The notes beneath the pieces were generated by a model. That model saw nothing but the letters and a program-made list of their open reading frames with translations. It did no database searches and had not been told where the DNA came from. From 67-14 sp035502775 (GTDB taxonomy: Bacteria; Actinomycetota; Thermoleophilia; Solirubrobacterales; 70-9): a stretch of 64,000 nt of DNA. Where the stretch lies: NCBI GenBank assembly GCA_035502775.1, contig DATJUB010000049.1, positions 3,286 to 67,285 of the forward strand. The letters are read 5' to 3'. A program made the position numbers and the translations under genes. Shown here piece after piece: positions 43,356 to 51,400 of the stretch; the stretch's first letter is position 1, and each line of letters begins with the position of its first letter.

Positions 43356-43685
43356 GCGACACCCTCCGTTGGACCGTTGTGAATCTTCAATGTGACTCCC
43401 GGGCCGTCGGATGGCCTGAGTGTTCTCGAAAGTTGGGCCCCCCTGGATCTCCCCCGTTTCCGGCGACCGGCCCTCGAACCACCCTCCGATGTGATCTGGC
43501 GTTCGGGATCGCAGACCAGTTTGGTCCTGACCAATTGACGGCCGAGCCACGAACTCCCGGCACGGCTCCTTCGGAGCAACGCAAGGACCAGCGGGTCGAT
43601 TGAGCGGCTCACTTTTCTCCGACAGCGCCCTGTGCTAGATACGCGTCGTCGGCCGTGTCAAAAAAAGCGCTGCATACGAATCCGT

Positions 43686-44564
43686 CTACTGCTCGATAAC
43701 CAGGGACGCCAGGGACTCGATGCCTTCGCGCGAACTGGCGACGACCAGGAAACGCTTCGCGTGGCAGAAGAGCGCGTCGGGGACTCCGGTCAGTTCGGCC
43801 AGTTCCTTCTGTTCGAGGCCGGCCCATTTGGCCGGCAGGTCTTGCCTGTTCTCGAAGGTGCCCAACTGCTTGGGTACCGTTTCGAGGCCGTATCCCTGCC
43901 GCTTGGGATAGATGACGAAGAGCGCTTCGGGTGCTTCGGTGACGACGACCTGCTTCCACGGCACATTCTGTGAGAGCTCGATGATGCGCGGGTCCTCCGC
44001 GCCGGCGATTGCCTCGCGGACGAGACGTACCGCCTTCAGCCCGGAGGTCGCCGAGGCGATCTCGCGCTCGAGGATCCCACCGGCGAGCTCGATCGCGGCG
44101 TCGAAGCGCTCTCGTTCTTGTTCCTCGGTCAACTCCTCGTCCCATCGTGAGTTGAAACCGCCGATCACGGCATTGACGTTCATCGGGCGAACGCCCTCGA
44201 TCAGGGACTGGCTGATCTGCTGTCCGGTGTCATTGGCATCGACGGGCTGAACGAGCGTCTGCTCGACCGCATCGGCAACCTCGGCATCGCCGCAGATGCG
44301 AGCACCATATTCACGCCAGATCAGGCCGAAGGAGGCGTAGCCGATTCCGTTCTCCCTCGCCAGGTCGAACTCGCGCTGGTGATGGTCGAAATCCCCGCTG
44401 GAAGGGTCATGGCTGAAGCCGACGTCGATTCGCATGTCGGCTCCGGCGAGAATCTCGCGGTTGCGGGTGCGAAGAACCTCGACCGGTTCAGGCAACAGCT
44501 TCATCGCCGCGATGGCGAAGACTTCGTCGGCATGAAAGGAACCGTTGTGTGTGGCGATCAGCAT
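43686..44564 (-). CDS. MYG1-family DHH-like hydrolase (UPF0160)
   Basis: 292 residues. The family signature THNGSFHADEVFAIAA at the N-terminus, RIDVGFSHDP, and DFDHHQREFD (DHH motif) mark the MYG1/UPF0160 group of the DHH phosphoesterase superfamily. Eukaryotic MYG1 is a 3'-5' exoribonuclease; the bacterial role is unknown. The high GC and codon use match the host, so this gene lies at or beyond the right edge of the island. Confidence 0.92.
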   Translation of the reverse strand: MLIATHNGSFHADEVFAIAAMKLLPEPVEVLRTRNREILAGADMRIDVGFSHDPSSGDFDHHQREFDLARENGIGYASFGLIWREYGARICGDAEVADAVEQTLVQPVDANDTGQQISQSLIEGVRPMNVNAVIGGFNSRWDEELTEEQERERFDAAIELAGGILEREIASATSGLKAVRLVREAIAGAEDPRIIELSQNVPWKQVVVTEAPEALFVIYPKRQGYGLETVPKQLGTFENRQDLPAKWAGLEQKELAELTGVPDALFCHAKRFLVVASSREGIESLASLVIEQ

Positions 44565-44682
44565 GCCGGCGACTCTATTCGTGATCGTTTCGGAGCACTG
44601 GCACCACTGGCCGTGATGGAAGGAATCGAGGCCTCGCGGGGCGACGAATGTGCATGCGCGTCGCCTCCGAGCGCTCAGAAAC

Positions 44683-45051
44683 TCAGCTGAGCCCCCGGTC
44701 GTAGTCGGCGCGGGCTTCCAGCACCGTTTCCATGTTGTCCTTGGCCCATTGGGTCAGGGCGCCGAGGGGTTCGAGCAGTCCCCGGCCTGATGGGGTCAGT
44801 TCGTACTCGACGTGTGGCGGGATGACGGGAAAGACCGTTCTCTTGACCAGGCCGTCGCGCTCCAGGGCCCTGAGGGTCTGGGTGAGCATTTTCTGGGAGA
44901 TCCCGTCGATCTGGCGTCTCAGCTCGGAGAATCTCTTGGTCCCGCCTTCGAGGGCGCCGATGACCAGGACCGTCCACCGGTCCCCTATCCGGTCCAGCAT
45001 CGCTCTTGTCGGACAGTTCCGGTCATACGGGTCCCAATCAGGCTTGTTCAT
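44683..45051 (-). CDS. HxlR-family transcriptional regulator
   Basis: 122 residues from ATG 45051, with GAGGGGG a few bases before it; in-frame TTG and ATG codons upstream have no site. The HxlR winged-helix signature is CPTRAMLDRIGDRWTVLVIGAL, then RFSELRRQIDGISQKMLTQTLRALERDGLV. The single N-terminal Cys may sense oxidants or electrophiles. It diverges from the NmrA-like reductase across 140 bp, where a TTGACA (45125-45130, minus) is visible; this is the classic ytfH-ytfG arrangement. Confidence 0.93.
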   Translation of the reverse strand: MNKPDWDPYDRNCPTRAMLDRIGDRWTVLVIGALEGGTKRFSELRRQIDGISQKMLTQTLRALERDGLVKRTVFPVIPPHVEYELTPSGRGLLEPLGALTQWAKDNMETVLEARADYDRGLS

Positions 45052-45191
45052 GTCGCCCCCTCGATTCATGGTTACCACCAAGTGCCTTCTTTACATTCGC
45101 AACTTAGTTACCTACAGTGACCGATGTCAACAAATTCTCTTGATCGGAGGCACACGATGAGTCGGATCGACGGTGTTCTCGGAAGGAAAAC

Positions 45192-46034
45192 ATGACTCAG
45201 ATAGCCGTAACCGGCGCCACCGGCGCCGTGGGTGGAGAGGCCGCCCGAATCCTCGCCGGCCGCAAGATCGATCAACGGCTGCTGGTGAGAAACCCGGCCG
45301 ACGCGCCCGATCTGCCCGGAGCCACGGTCGTCCGGTCTTCGTACGGGGATTTCGAAACAGCCAGGAATGCGCTCGAAGGAACGACGCATCTCTTCATGGT
45401 CTCGGCGGCCGAGAGTGCCGACCGGATGGAACAGCACCGCACGTTCATCGACGCGGCGGCACATGCCGGCGTCGAACACATCGTCTACACCTCCTTCCAA
45501 GGGGCTTCACCCGAAGCGGTCTTCACATTGGCACACGAGCACTTTGAAACCGAACGGCACATCCGGGCATCCGGCCTGAGATGGACCTTTCTCCGGGACA
45601 GCTTCTACATCGACTTCCTCCCCATGCTCGCCGGTGACGATGGTGTGATCCGCGGCCCCGCCGGAGATGGCCGTGTCGCCGCGGTCACCAGGGCCGATGT
45701 CGCCCGGTCGGCGGTCGCGGTTCTGCTCGATCCGGCGAAGCACCTCGACTCGACGTACACCCTCACGGGTCCCCGGGCGATCTCGATGCCCGAGGTCGCT
45801 CGCGCTGTGGAGCGCCATTCCGGCAGGCCCATCTCGTTCCTGGACGAGACGATCGAAGAGGCATACGAGTCGCGCCGGAAGTGGAACGCGCCGGACTGGC
45901 AGAACGACGCCTGGGTCAGTACCTACACGTCGATCGCGGCGGGCGAAGTCTCCGAGGTCACTGGAGACGTCAAGGCCATCACCGGCGGAGACCCCGAGTC
46001 ACTCGACGACTTCCTTTCAGAAGCGGCGCCGTAG
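45192..46034 (+). CDS. NmrA/QOR2-like NAD(P)-dependent reductase
   Basis: 280 residues. A Rossmann entry (VTGATGAVGGEAARIL) is followed by LLVRNPADAPDLPGA and VEHIVYTSFQGA, as in the atypical SDR/NmrA group that includes E. coli QorB. These reduce quinones or sense NADP redox state. GGAAGG precedes the ATG. The divergent HxlR regulator probably controls it in response to quinone-like electrophiles. Confidence 0.93.
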   Translation: MTQIAVTGATGAVGGEAARILAGRKIDQRLLVRNPADAPDLPGATVVRSSYGDFETARNALEGTTHLFMVSAAESADRMEQHRTFIDAAAHAGVEHIVYTSFQGASPEAVFTLAHEHFETERHIRASGLRWTFLRDSFYIDFLPMLAGDDGVIRGPAGDGRVAAVTRADVARSAVAVLLDPAKHLDSTYTLTGPRAISMPEVARAVERHSGRPISFLDETIEEAYESRRKWNAPDWQNDAWVSTYTSIAAGEVSEVTGDVKAITGGDPESLDDFLSEAAP

Positions 46035-46116
46035 CACGAGGGGGAACTGTCCATCAGCTCGGAATGTCACGGCCGATACCCGGTGTCGGCAAGGTCCGGG
46101 CGGTACTGTCAATCCC

Positions 46117-46554
46117 ATGACGGTCAAACGGATGGAACACATCGGCATCGTCGTCGAGGACCTCGATGCCGCCACGGAATTCTTCCTCGAACTGGGACTC
46201 GTGAAGCAGGGCGGCGCGAAGGTCAGTGGCGAAACGGTCGACCGCATCAACGGTCTCCGGGGCGTTCAGGCGGAGATCGCGATGCTGGCGACACCGGACG
46301 GCGACGGTGTGGTCGAGCTGGCCAGGTATCACGCTCCTCCCGGTCCGGCCGGTGATCCCGACGCTCCGGCGAACACCCCCGGTATCCGCCATCTGCTGTT
46401 CAGGGTCGACGATCTGCGCGACACTCTGGCCCGCCTGCAGGAGCACGGCGCGGAGCTGGTCGGAGAGGTCCAGAACTATGAAGACATCTACCTGCTCTGT
46501 TACCTCCGCGGTCCCGAAGGGATCATCATCGAGCTCGCGGAGAAGCTCACCTAG
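46117..46554 (+). CDS. VOC (glyoxalase/dioxygenase-fold) protein
   Basis: 145 residues from ATG 46117. The paired beta-alpha-beta-beta-beta modules show HIGIVVEDLDAATEFFLELG, HLLFRVDDLRDTLARLQEHG and GIIIELAEKL. His at the start of each module and the terminal Glu are the metal ligands of the superfamily. The substrate is unknown (methylmalonyl-CoA epimerase, glyoxalase and resistance proteins share this fold). It converges with the DHFR-like gene with a 4-base overlap. Confidence 0.9.
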   Translation: MTVKRMEHIGIVVEDLDAATEFFLELGLVKQGGAKVSGETVDRINGLRGVQAEIAMLATPDGDGVVELARYHAPPGPAGDPDAPANTPGIRHLLFRVDDLRDTLARLQEHGAELVGEVQNYEDIYLLCYLRGPEGIIIELAEKLT

Positions 46555-47162
46555 AGGAGCTTCTGGGCCCGCCGGTAGCGGATGTGCGTGGCGAGTGGCG
46601 AATGCAGCACCTCGACCGGCTCCATTTCAAAGGATTCGATGCCGTCGAAGATGCGTTCTCCCGATCCCAGCAGGACGGGAGCGATGTCGAGGGTCAGCTC
46701 GTCGATCACCCCGGCGGCGAGGGCCTGCCGCACAGTCGAGGCCCCGCCCGCGATGTCCACTCCGTCCTCTCCGGCCGTCTCCCGCGCCAGCGCGTAGGCG
46801 GCGTCGAAACCATCGGTGACGAAGTGGAAGGTCGTGCCGCCCTCCATCTCGATCGGCTCGTGGGCGTGATGGGTGAGCACGAACACGGGGGCGTGATACG
46901 GCGGCTCGGGTCCCCACCATCCGCGCCAGTCCTCGTCCCATTCGCCCCGGATCGGCCCGTACATGTTGCGTCCCATGACGTAGGCGCCCCGGGGACGCAT
47001 GAGCCACGCGGCCGCGGTCTCGTCGGCCTTGTTGGCGCGATCGTCACCCAGGTGCCAGAGATGATTCTCCTTGCCGCCCTTGCCGAGCGGATCGTCGCGG
47101 CTCTGGTCCGGTCCGGCGACGAATCCGTCGAGCGAGATCGACATGTGGCAGGTCGTGTCCAT
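46551..47162 (-). CDS. DHFR/RibD-C-like reductase
   Basis: 203 residues. N-terminal MSISLDGFVAGPDQS is the dihydrofolate-reductase-fold entry; YVMGRNMYG, PVFVLTHHA and DIAGGASTVRQALAAGVIDELTLDIAPVLLGSG are the RibD C-terminal-domain blocks that bind NADPH. It is a stand-alone member of the YyaP/YqjY-like group, not true FolA. The role is unknown. Confidence 0.92.
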   Translation of the reverse strand: MDTTCHMSISLDGFVAGPDQSRDDPLGKGGKENHLWHLGDDRANKADETAAAWLMRPRGAYVMGRNMYGPIRGEWDEDWRGWWGPEPPYHAPVFVLTHHAHEPIEMEGGTTFHFVTDGFDAAYALARETAGEDGVDIAGGASTVRQALAAGVIDELTLDIAPVLLGSGERIFDGIESFEMEPVEVLHSPLATHIRYRRAQKLL

Positions 47163-47261
47163 GTGTTGTCCTTCGTTGAGGTTCGACTTGCGGGCGGTCG
47201 GCGCAGCGTAGTCAACCTCCCGGGTGGAGGCAAGACGCGTGTGCCGGGTCGGCCGACCGCA

Positions 47262-48218
47262 CTAGCCGGGAACGAGGATCCCCTTGCCGCTGACCCGGCG
47301 CTCAGCGATCGCCCGCAGCGCCTCGACGCCCCGTGACATCTCGTAGACCTGATCCAGCATCGGCCTCACATCGCCGGCATCGACCATATCGCCGAGCCTA
47401 GCCGCGGCCGTCTCGAGTCCTCCCGGTGCCGTGGCGAGCACCGACCAGGAACAGCCGGAGACCTCGGTGTTGTTCATCAGCAGCCGATTGACCTTCACCT
47501 CGGGGATCGATCCTTCGGTGAAGCCGATCACGACGATCCGGCCCTCGCTGCGCAGGGAGCGGAGCGAGTCGGTGAACCTCTCCCCGCCGACGGGGTCGAA
47601 CACGAGATCCACCCCGCCGTCGGAGGCTTCCCTGACCTCGTCCTTCCAGGGACCGTCGCCGCGGAACACCTCGGCGGCCCCGGCCGAGCGGGCGGTCCGC
47701 TCCTTGGCGTCGCTCGAGACCACCGCGAACACCCTGGCCCCGAGCGCGTTCGCGACGTGGATCGCCGCGGTCCCGGTGCCCCCGGCGGCCCCGTGGACCA
47801 GCACCGTCTCACCCGGCTTCAGCCGGCCGCGGCGATCGAGTCCGGCCAGGGCGGTCAGATAGTTCATCGGAAAGGCGGCGGCCTCCTCCCAGGACAGGCC
47901 GGCGGGTTTGCGGAAGGTCGCCTCCGGAACCGCCGCGACCCGGTCGGCGAAGGAACCGAGCGAGAGCGTGACGACCTCGTCGCCAAGCTCGAACTGGCTG
48001 CCCTCGGGTGCGGACGAGACGATTCCGGCCGCCTCCCAGCCCAGCGTGAAGGGCACCGGCTGGCGGATCTGGTGCTCTCCCCTGGCCATCAGCAGGTCCG
48101 GGAACCCGATCCCCGCAGCGCGGACGTCGATCACCAGCGAGTCCGGGCTCGGCTCCGGCAGCTCCAGGTACTCGACCGACTCGAGTCCTTCGGTCCCCGT
48201 CACTTGAAGTCCACGCAT
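47262..48218 (-). CDS. Zinc-independent MDR quinone oxidoreductase
   Basis: 318 residues of the medium-chain dehydrogenase family. It has the GroES-like N-terminal domain (VDVRAAGIGFPDLLMARGEH) and the Rossmann motif VLVHGAAGGTGTAAIHVA, typical of NADPH:quinone reductases (QorA-like), and lacks the zinc-binding cysteines of alcohol dehydrogenases. It would reduce quinones or enones. A divergent HxlR regulator is encoded 79 bases away. Confidence 0.94.
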   Translation of the reverse strand: MRGLQVTGTEGLESVEYLELPEPSPDSLVIDVRAAGIGFPDLLMARGEHQIRQPVPFTLGWEAAGIVSSAPEGSQFELGDEVVTLSLGSFADRVAAVPEATFRKPAGLSWEEAAAFPMNYLTALAGLDRRGRLKPGETVLVHGAAGGTGTAAIHVANALGARVFAVVSSDAKERTARSAGAAEVFRGDGPWKDEVREASDGGVDLVFDPVGGERFTDSLRSLRSEGRIVVIGFTEGSIPEVKVNRLLMNNTEVSGCSWSVLATAPGGLETAAARLGDMVDAGDVRPMLDQVYEMSRGVEALRAIAERRVSGKGILVPG

Positions 48219-48243
48219 GAATCCTCCTGAGTAGCAAAACAGA

Positions 48244-48287
48244 ACGCAGCTCTTATAGCAGAGTCTGAATATGAGACGCAGCTGTTA
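48244..48287. promoter_or_regulatory. Putative HxlR operator, two direct repeats
   Basis: The sequence ACGCAGCT(C/G)TTA occurs at 48244-48255 and again at 48276-48287, both in the gap between the divergent quinone reductase and HxlR genes. The 32-base spacing is about three helical turns, so both copies face the same side of DNA. Confidence 0.6.
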
Positions 48288-48297
48288 GGCTCGTTCG

Positions 48298-48759
48298 ATG
48301 CGCTTCGACGATCTGGCTGAGTACCCCTGTTCGATCACCCGGCCGCTCACCGTGCTCGGTGACCGCTGGACCCTGCTGATCGTCAAGCAGGCATTCGCCG
48401 GGGTGCGCCGGTTCGAGGACTTCCACCAGTCGCTCGGGATCAGCCGAAGCCGCCTGACCGACCGTCTCGACCGTCTCGTCGAGCAGGAGATCCTCTCCCG
48501 CGAGCCCTACCGAGACGGCCGGACCCGCTACGAGTACCGCCTGACCGAGAAGGGCCACGCGCTCTACCCCATCCTGATCGCCCTGCGGGACTGGGGCGAT
48601 ACCTACATGGCCCCGGACGGGCCGCCGGTCCGGTACATCCACCGGGGATGCGGCGGCGAGGTTCACGCCAGGCTCACCTGCGAGGTCTGCGGTGAAGAGG
48701 CCACGGCCCGAGACGTGCTGCCCGAGCCCGGCCCGGGTGCGGTCGGTCACGCCGCCTGA
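48298..48759 (+). CDS. HxlR-family regulator with C-terminal Cys motif
   Basis: 153 residues. The HxlR domain is YPCSITRPLTVLGDRWTLLIVKQA and FQSLGISRSRLTDRLDRLV-like helices. Beyond the usual length, residues ~118-145 contain CGGEVHARLTCEVCGEE, a two-Cys-pair knuckle that could bind zinc or sense oxidation. It diverges from the MDR quinone reductase and converges with the alpha/beta-hydrolase gene. Confidence 0.92.
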   Translation: MRFDDLAEYPCSITRPLTVLGDRWTLLIVKQAFAGVRRFEDFHQSLGISRSRLTDRLDRLVEQEILSREPYRDGRTRYEYRLTEKGHALYPILIALRDWGDTYMAPDGPPVRYIHRGCGGEVHARLTCEVCGEEATARDVLPEPGPGAVGHAA

Positions 48760-48772
48760 AGGGGCAGCCGGG

Positions 48773-49666
48773 TCAGGCGGCGATCGGTGTCCTCCGGAGC
48801 AGCCTCCGGATGAACTCCGCGATCTCGGCCGGCACCTCCTCGGCCATGAAATGTCCGGCGTCCACGGGCTGATAGCTCAGGTCGGGCGCCCATGCGCCCC
48901 ACAACTCAGAGGCATCGAAGCCGAGCCGAGATCCCCAGTCCTGTGAGATCACTCCGACCGGCATCTGGAGCTGGGCTCCCGCGGCCCGGTCGGCGCGATC
49001 CATCTCGAGGTCGATCCCGGCGGAGGCCCTGTAGTCGGCGACGATCGATGGAACGGCTCGGATCGAACTCTGGAGATAGTGCTCGCGGATGTCGTCGGGG
49101 ATCGTGTAGCCCCCGTCCCAGGCGTCGAGAAACGAGCCGAAGAACTCGTCGGCGGTCGCCTCGATCATCTTCTCGGGCAGGCCGGCGGGCTGGGCCATCA
49201 GATAGAGGTGCCAGGCGACTGCCGCGTCGACTCCGTGAAGGACGTCCCACATGTCCATCGTCGGGAGGACGTCGAGAATCCCCAGACCGGTGACTCTTTC
49301 CGGGTGGTCGAGACCGGCACGCACCGCCACCAGGGCACCGCGGTCGTGGCCGATGAGGCCGAAGCTCTCGAACCCGAGTTCCCGGGCGACGCTGACGATG
49401 TCGTTGGCCATCTCACGCTTGGAGTAGGTCTCCGGACCCGATGCTTCCGGCTTGTCGCTCTCGCCGTACCCGCGAAGATCCGGAACGATGACGGTTTGGT
49501 CCGAACTGAGATCACGGGCGACGTCGCGCCACATGAGGTGGGTCTGCGGGAAGCCGTGCAAGAGGATCACGGGATCTCCGTGGCCGCCGACCGCCACGTT
49601 CAGGCGGACTCCGTCGGATCCAGGAATCTGCTCGTAGCCGAAGCCGTCAATCGATGGGTTGCTCAT
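48773..49666 (-). CDS. Alpha/beta hydrolase, haloacetate dehalogenase-like
   Basis: 297 residues from ATG 49666 (AAAGG just upstream; an ATG at 49684 is possible). Motifs: LLHGFPQTHLMW (oxyanion), nucleophile Asp in GHDRGA, and His in DAGHFMAEEVP. The AVAWHLYLMAQPAGLPEKMI segment matches the cap of fluoroacetate dehalogenases; epoxide hydrolases share the Asp nucleophile. The gene overlaps the end of the TetR regulator by 20 bases and is likely controlled by it. Confidence 0.88.
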   Translation of the reverse strand: MSNPSIDGFGYEQIPGSDGVRLNVAVGGHGDPVILLHGFPQTHLMWRDVARDLSSDQTVIVPDLRGYGESDKPEASGPETYSKREMANDIVSVARELGFESFGLIGHDRGALVAVRAGLDHPERVTGLGILDVLPTMDMWDVLHGVDAAVAWHLYLMAQPAGLPEKMIEATADEFFGSFLDAWDGGYTIPDDIREHYLQSSIRAVPSIVADYRASAGIDLEMDRADRAAGAQLQMPVGVISQDWGSRLGFDASELWGAWAPDLSYQPVDAGHFMAEEVPAEIAEFIRRLLRRTPIAA

Positions 49667-50354
49667 GCTGCCTTTCGTGTTCATCCGGGGATCCCGAGAA
49701 GATCCCCCTGAATTGCGGGTCGGCTCGTTCGCCACTGGCTCTGAGAGCCGGAATCAGGATCGTGTCCACGAGTTGCTCCAGGTAGCCCGTACCCGTGGGC
49801 AGGCCGTTCAGACGGCGGAGCAGCAGCACCGATCCCGTCACCTCCTCGTAGGGAAACGGTCTTGCGTCCGAGGGCAGCTCTCCCCGGCCGATCGCCGCCT
49901 CGAGCACCGATCCGGGCAGCCTGGCTCCGGTCGGACCCGTGGATTCTTCGATGTGCTCGCAAAGCTCCGCGTCCTCGAGGCCCGCCTTGAGCAGCATCAG
50001 GCTCATCGATCCGTCGCTCTGCCGGAGTGTCGAATCGAGCCGCTCGCAGAGCGCCAGCAGATCGCCGCGCAGGGATCCCGTGTCGATGGCGTCCGTGTCT
50101 TCTCTGGATGCCGGCCCGGCCTTGACGGCCGCCACGACCATCTCCTGTTTCGACGCCCATCGGCGGTACAAGGTCGCCTTCGAAGCCTTCGCGCGACGCG
50201 CCACCTCTTCGAAGGTCAAGTCGTCGTAGCCGCGCTCCCCCAGAACCCGCAGCACCGTTTCGAGGATCGTCGCCTCACGGGCCTGATCCCGGGGTCGTCC
50301 GCCGCGACCGCCACTCGCCTCTGTCTCGTCCGTGGTCCTGTTCAGATACGCCAC
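49647..50354 (-). CDS. TetR-family regulator
   Basis: 235 residues from GTG 50354. The HTH is ILETVLRVLGERGYDDLTFEEVARRAKASKATLYRRWASKQEMV. The C-terminal ligand domain is unassigned. A palindromic operator overlaps its own start codon, so it probably represses itself and the coupled hydrolase downstream. The cupin gene lies upstream on the same strand, 46 bases away. Confidence 0.93.
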   Translation of the reverse strand: MAYLNRTTDETEASGGRGGRPRDQAREATILETVLRVLGERGYDDLTFEEVARRAKASKATLYRRWASKQEMVVAAVKAGPASREDTDAIDTGSLRGDLLALCERLDSTLRQSDGSMSLMLLKAGLEDAELCEHIEESTGPTGARLPGSVLEAAIGRGELPSDARPFPYEEVTGSVLLLRRLNGLPTGTGYLEQLVDTILIPALRASGERADPQFRGIFSGSPDEHERQHEQPID

Positions 50355-50364
50355 GTTTCGTATC
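50345..50364. promoter_or_regulatory. TetR operator palindrome over the start codon
   Basis: GATACG, 8 bases, CGTATC: a perfect inverted repeat centred at about 50354-50355, on the GTG start codon of the TetR gene. A further GTATC follows at 50363-50368, making a longer AT-rich half-site array. Confidence 0.65.
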
Positions 50365-50400
50365 GTATCTTAATCTTCGGGTCGAGATCGGAGAGGCGGG

Positions 50401-50802
50401 CTAGTCCTCCCACCAGTCACGCCGGCCCTCGACATCGTCGCGTGGGTTCTCACCGAGATTGGGTGCGCCGATGACGAACATCTCGAGACCGTCGGGGCCG
50501 GCCTCGTAGCCGCGCCAGGTACCGGGTGCCACACGCACCGCGTCCCCCGGCTTCAGTTCGATGATCTCGTCGTCGAGCTTCATCCGCCCGCTGCCGCCGA
50601 GGATCACGTAGACCTCCTCCTGCTTCTCGTGCGTATGACCGTAGGGAAAGCGATAGTCCGGCGGGATCCGCTGATAGCCCAGGCCGGATCGCTCGAGCCC
50701 GAGCGCCCGGGTCGCGAGGCGGAACTCCAGCTCGGGCGGCCCGTTGAAATTCGAGCCGACATCCTCCAGGTCCTCCTTGATGTTCACGCGCGTGAAAGGC
50801 AT
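50401..50802 (-). CDS. Cupin-domain protein
   Basis: 133 residues. Cupin motif 1 (HTHEKQEEVYVILGGSGRM, metal ligands H-x-H and Glu) and motif 2 (LKPGDAVRVAPGTWRGYEAGPDG) are complete apart from the last His, which is Arg here. It is a single-domain cupin of unknown substrate. It is read towards the TetR/hydrolase unit and could be its first gene. Confidence 0.88.
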   Translation of the reverse strand: MPFTRVNIKEDLEDVGSNFNGPPELEFRLATRALGLERSGLGYQRIPPDYRFPYGHTHEKQEEVYVILGGSGRMKLDDEIIELKPGDAVRVAPGTWRGYEAGPDGLEMFVIGAPNLGENPRDDVEGRRDWWED

Positions 50803-50834
50803 GTCCCGATCCTATGTAGACCGATGGGACCGGG

Positions 50835-51377
50835 CTACTTCTTTTTCTTCTTTTTCTTCCCCTTCTTCACCTTGGCTTTGGAGTCATCGGCTTGAGCCTC
50901 CTGGGCAAGCAAGAGGTTCTCGCGAAGCGAACCCGGAAACTCCTCGGCGAGCTTCAACTCGATCCCGAACCGGTTCGCCGCTTCTCTCTGCCAGTCACGG
51001 ACGGACGCCAGCGCCTCCTGGTCGATGAAGTAGAGCTCGCCGCGGGTGTTCTCGAATCCCGGCTGCTGCCTGATCGTCGCGAACTTCAGGATCTCGGCGG
51101 CCACCTCCCTCCCGTGCGCACCGTGAAGCGATCCGGTTCTCGCGTAGACCCCGATCATCCGCCGGTTGGCCTGCGTGAGTCCGCCGGGCGTCAGATGAGC
51201 GCCGTCATCCCCGATCGGCACGCTCCGCCGCTCGAGGCTCTTGTAGCCCGGTGTCTCCTTCAGGGACTCAAGTACGCACCGTTCGGCCTCCCGCTGAACA
51301 TTTGACAGGGACGGACGCTTCCTGCCCTTCTTGCTCTTCTTCCCCTGGTGCTTTTTCTTCTTCTGCTTCTTTGCCAT
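50835..51377 (-). CDS. Basic protein with polylysine ends
   Basis: 180 residues from ATG 51377 with GGAGAGGAGAG just before it. Both termini are very Lys-rich (N: AKKQKKKKHQGKKSKKGRKR; C: ten of the last fourteen residues are Lys). The middle has helical blocks REAERCVLESLKETPGYKSLE and GVYARTGSLHGAHGREVAAEILK, which look conserved. A nucleic-acid-binding role is likely but not shown. Confidence 0.7.
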   Translation of the reverse strand: MAKKQKKKKHQGKKSKKGRKRPSLSNVQREAERCVLESLKETPGYKSLERRSVPIGDDGAHLTPGGLTQANRRMIGVYARTGSLHGAHGREVAAEILKFATIRQQPGFENTRGELYFIDQEALASVRDWQREAANRFGIELKLAEEFPGSLRENLLLAQEAQADDSKAKVKKGKKKKKKK

Positions 51378-51400
51378 CGGCTCTCCTCTCCTGGAAAAGT

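Noticed and set aside
48773..49666. Calling the hydrolase an epoxide hydrolase
   Set aside because: The cap segment fits haloacetate dehalogenases better, but the distinction is not certain, so a general name was kept.
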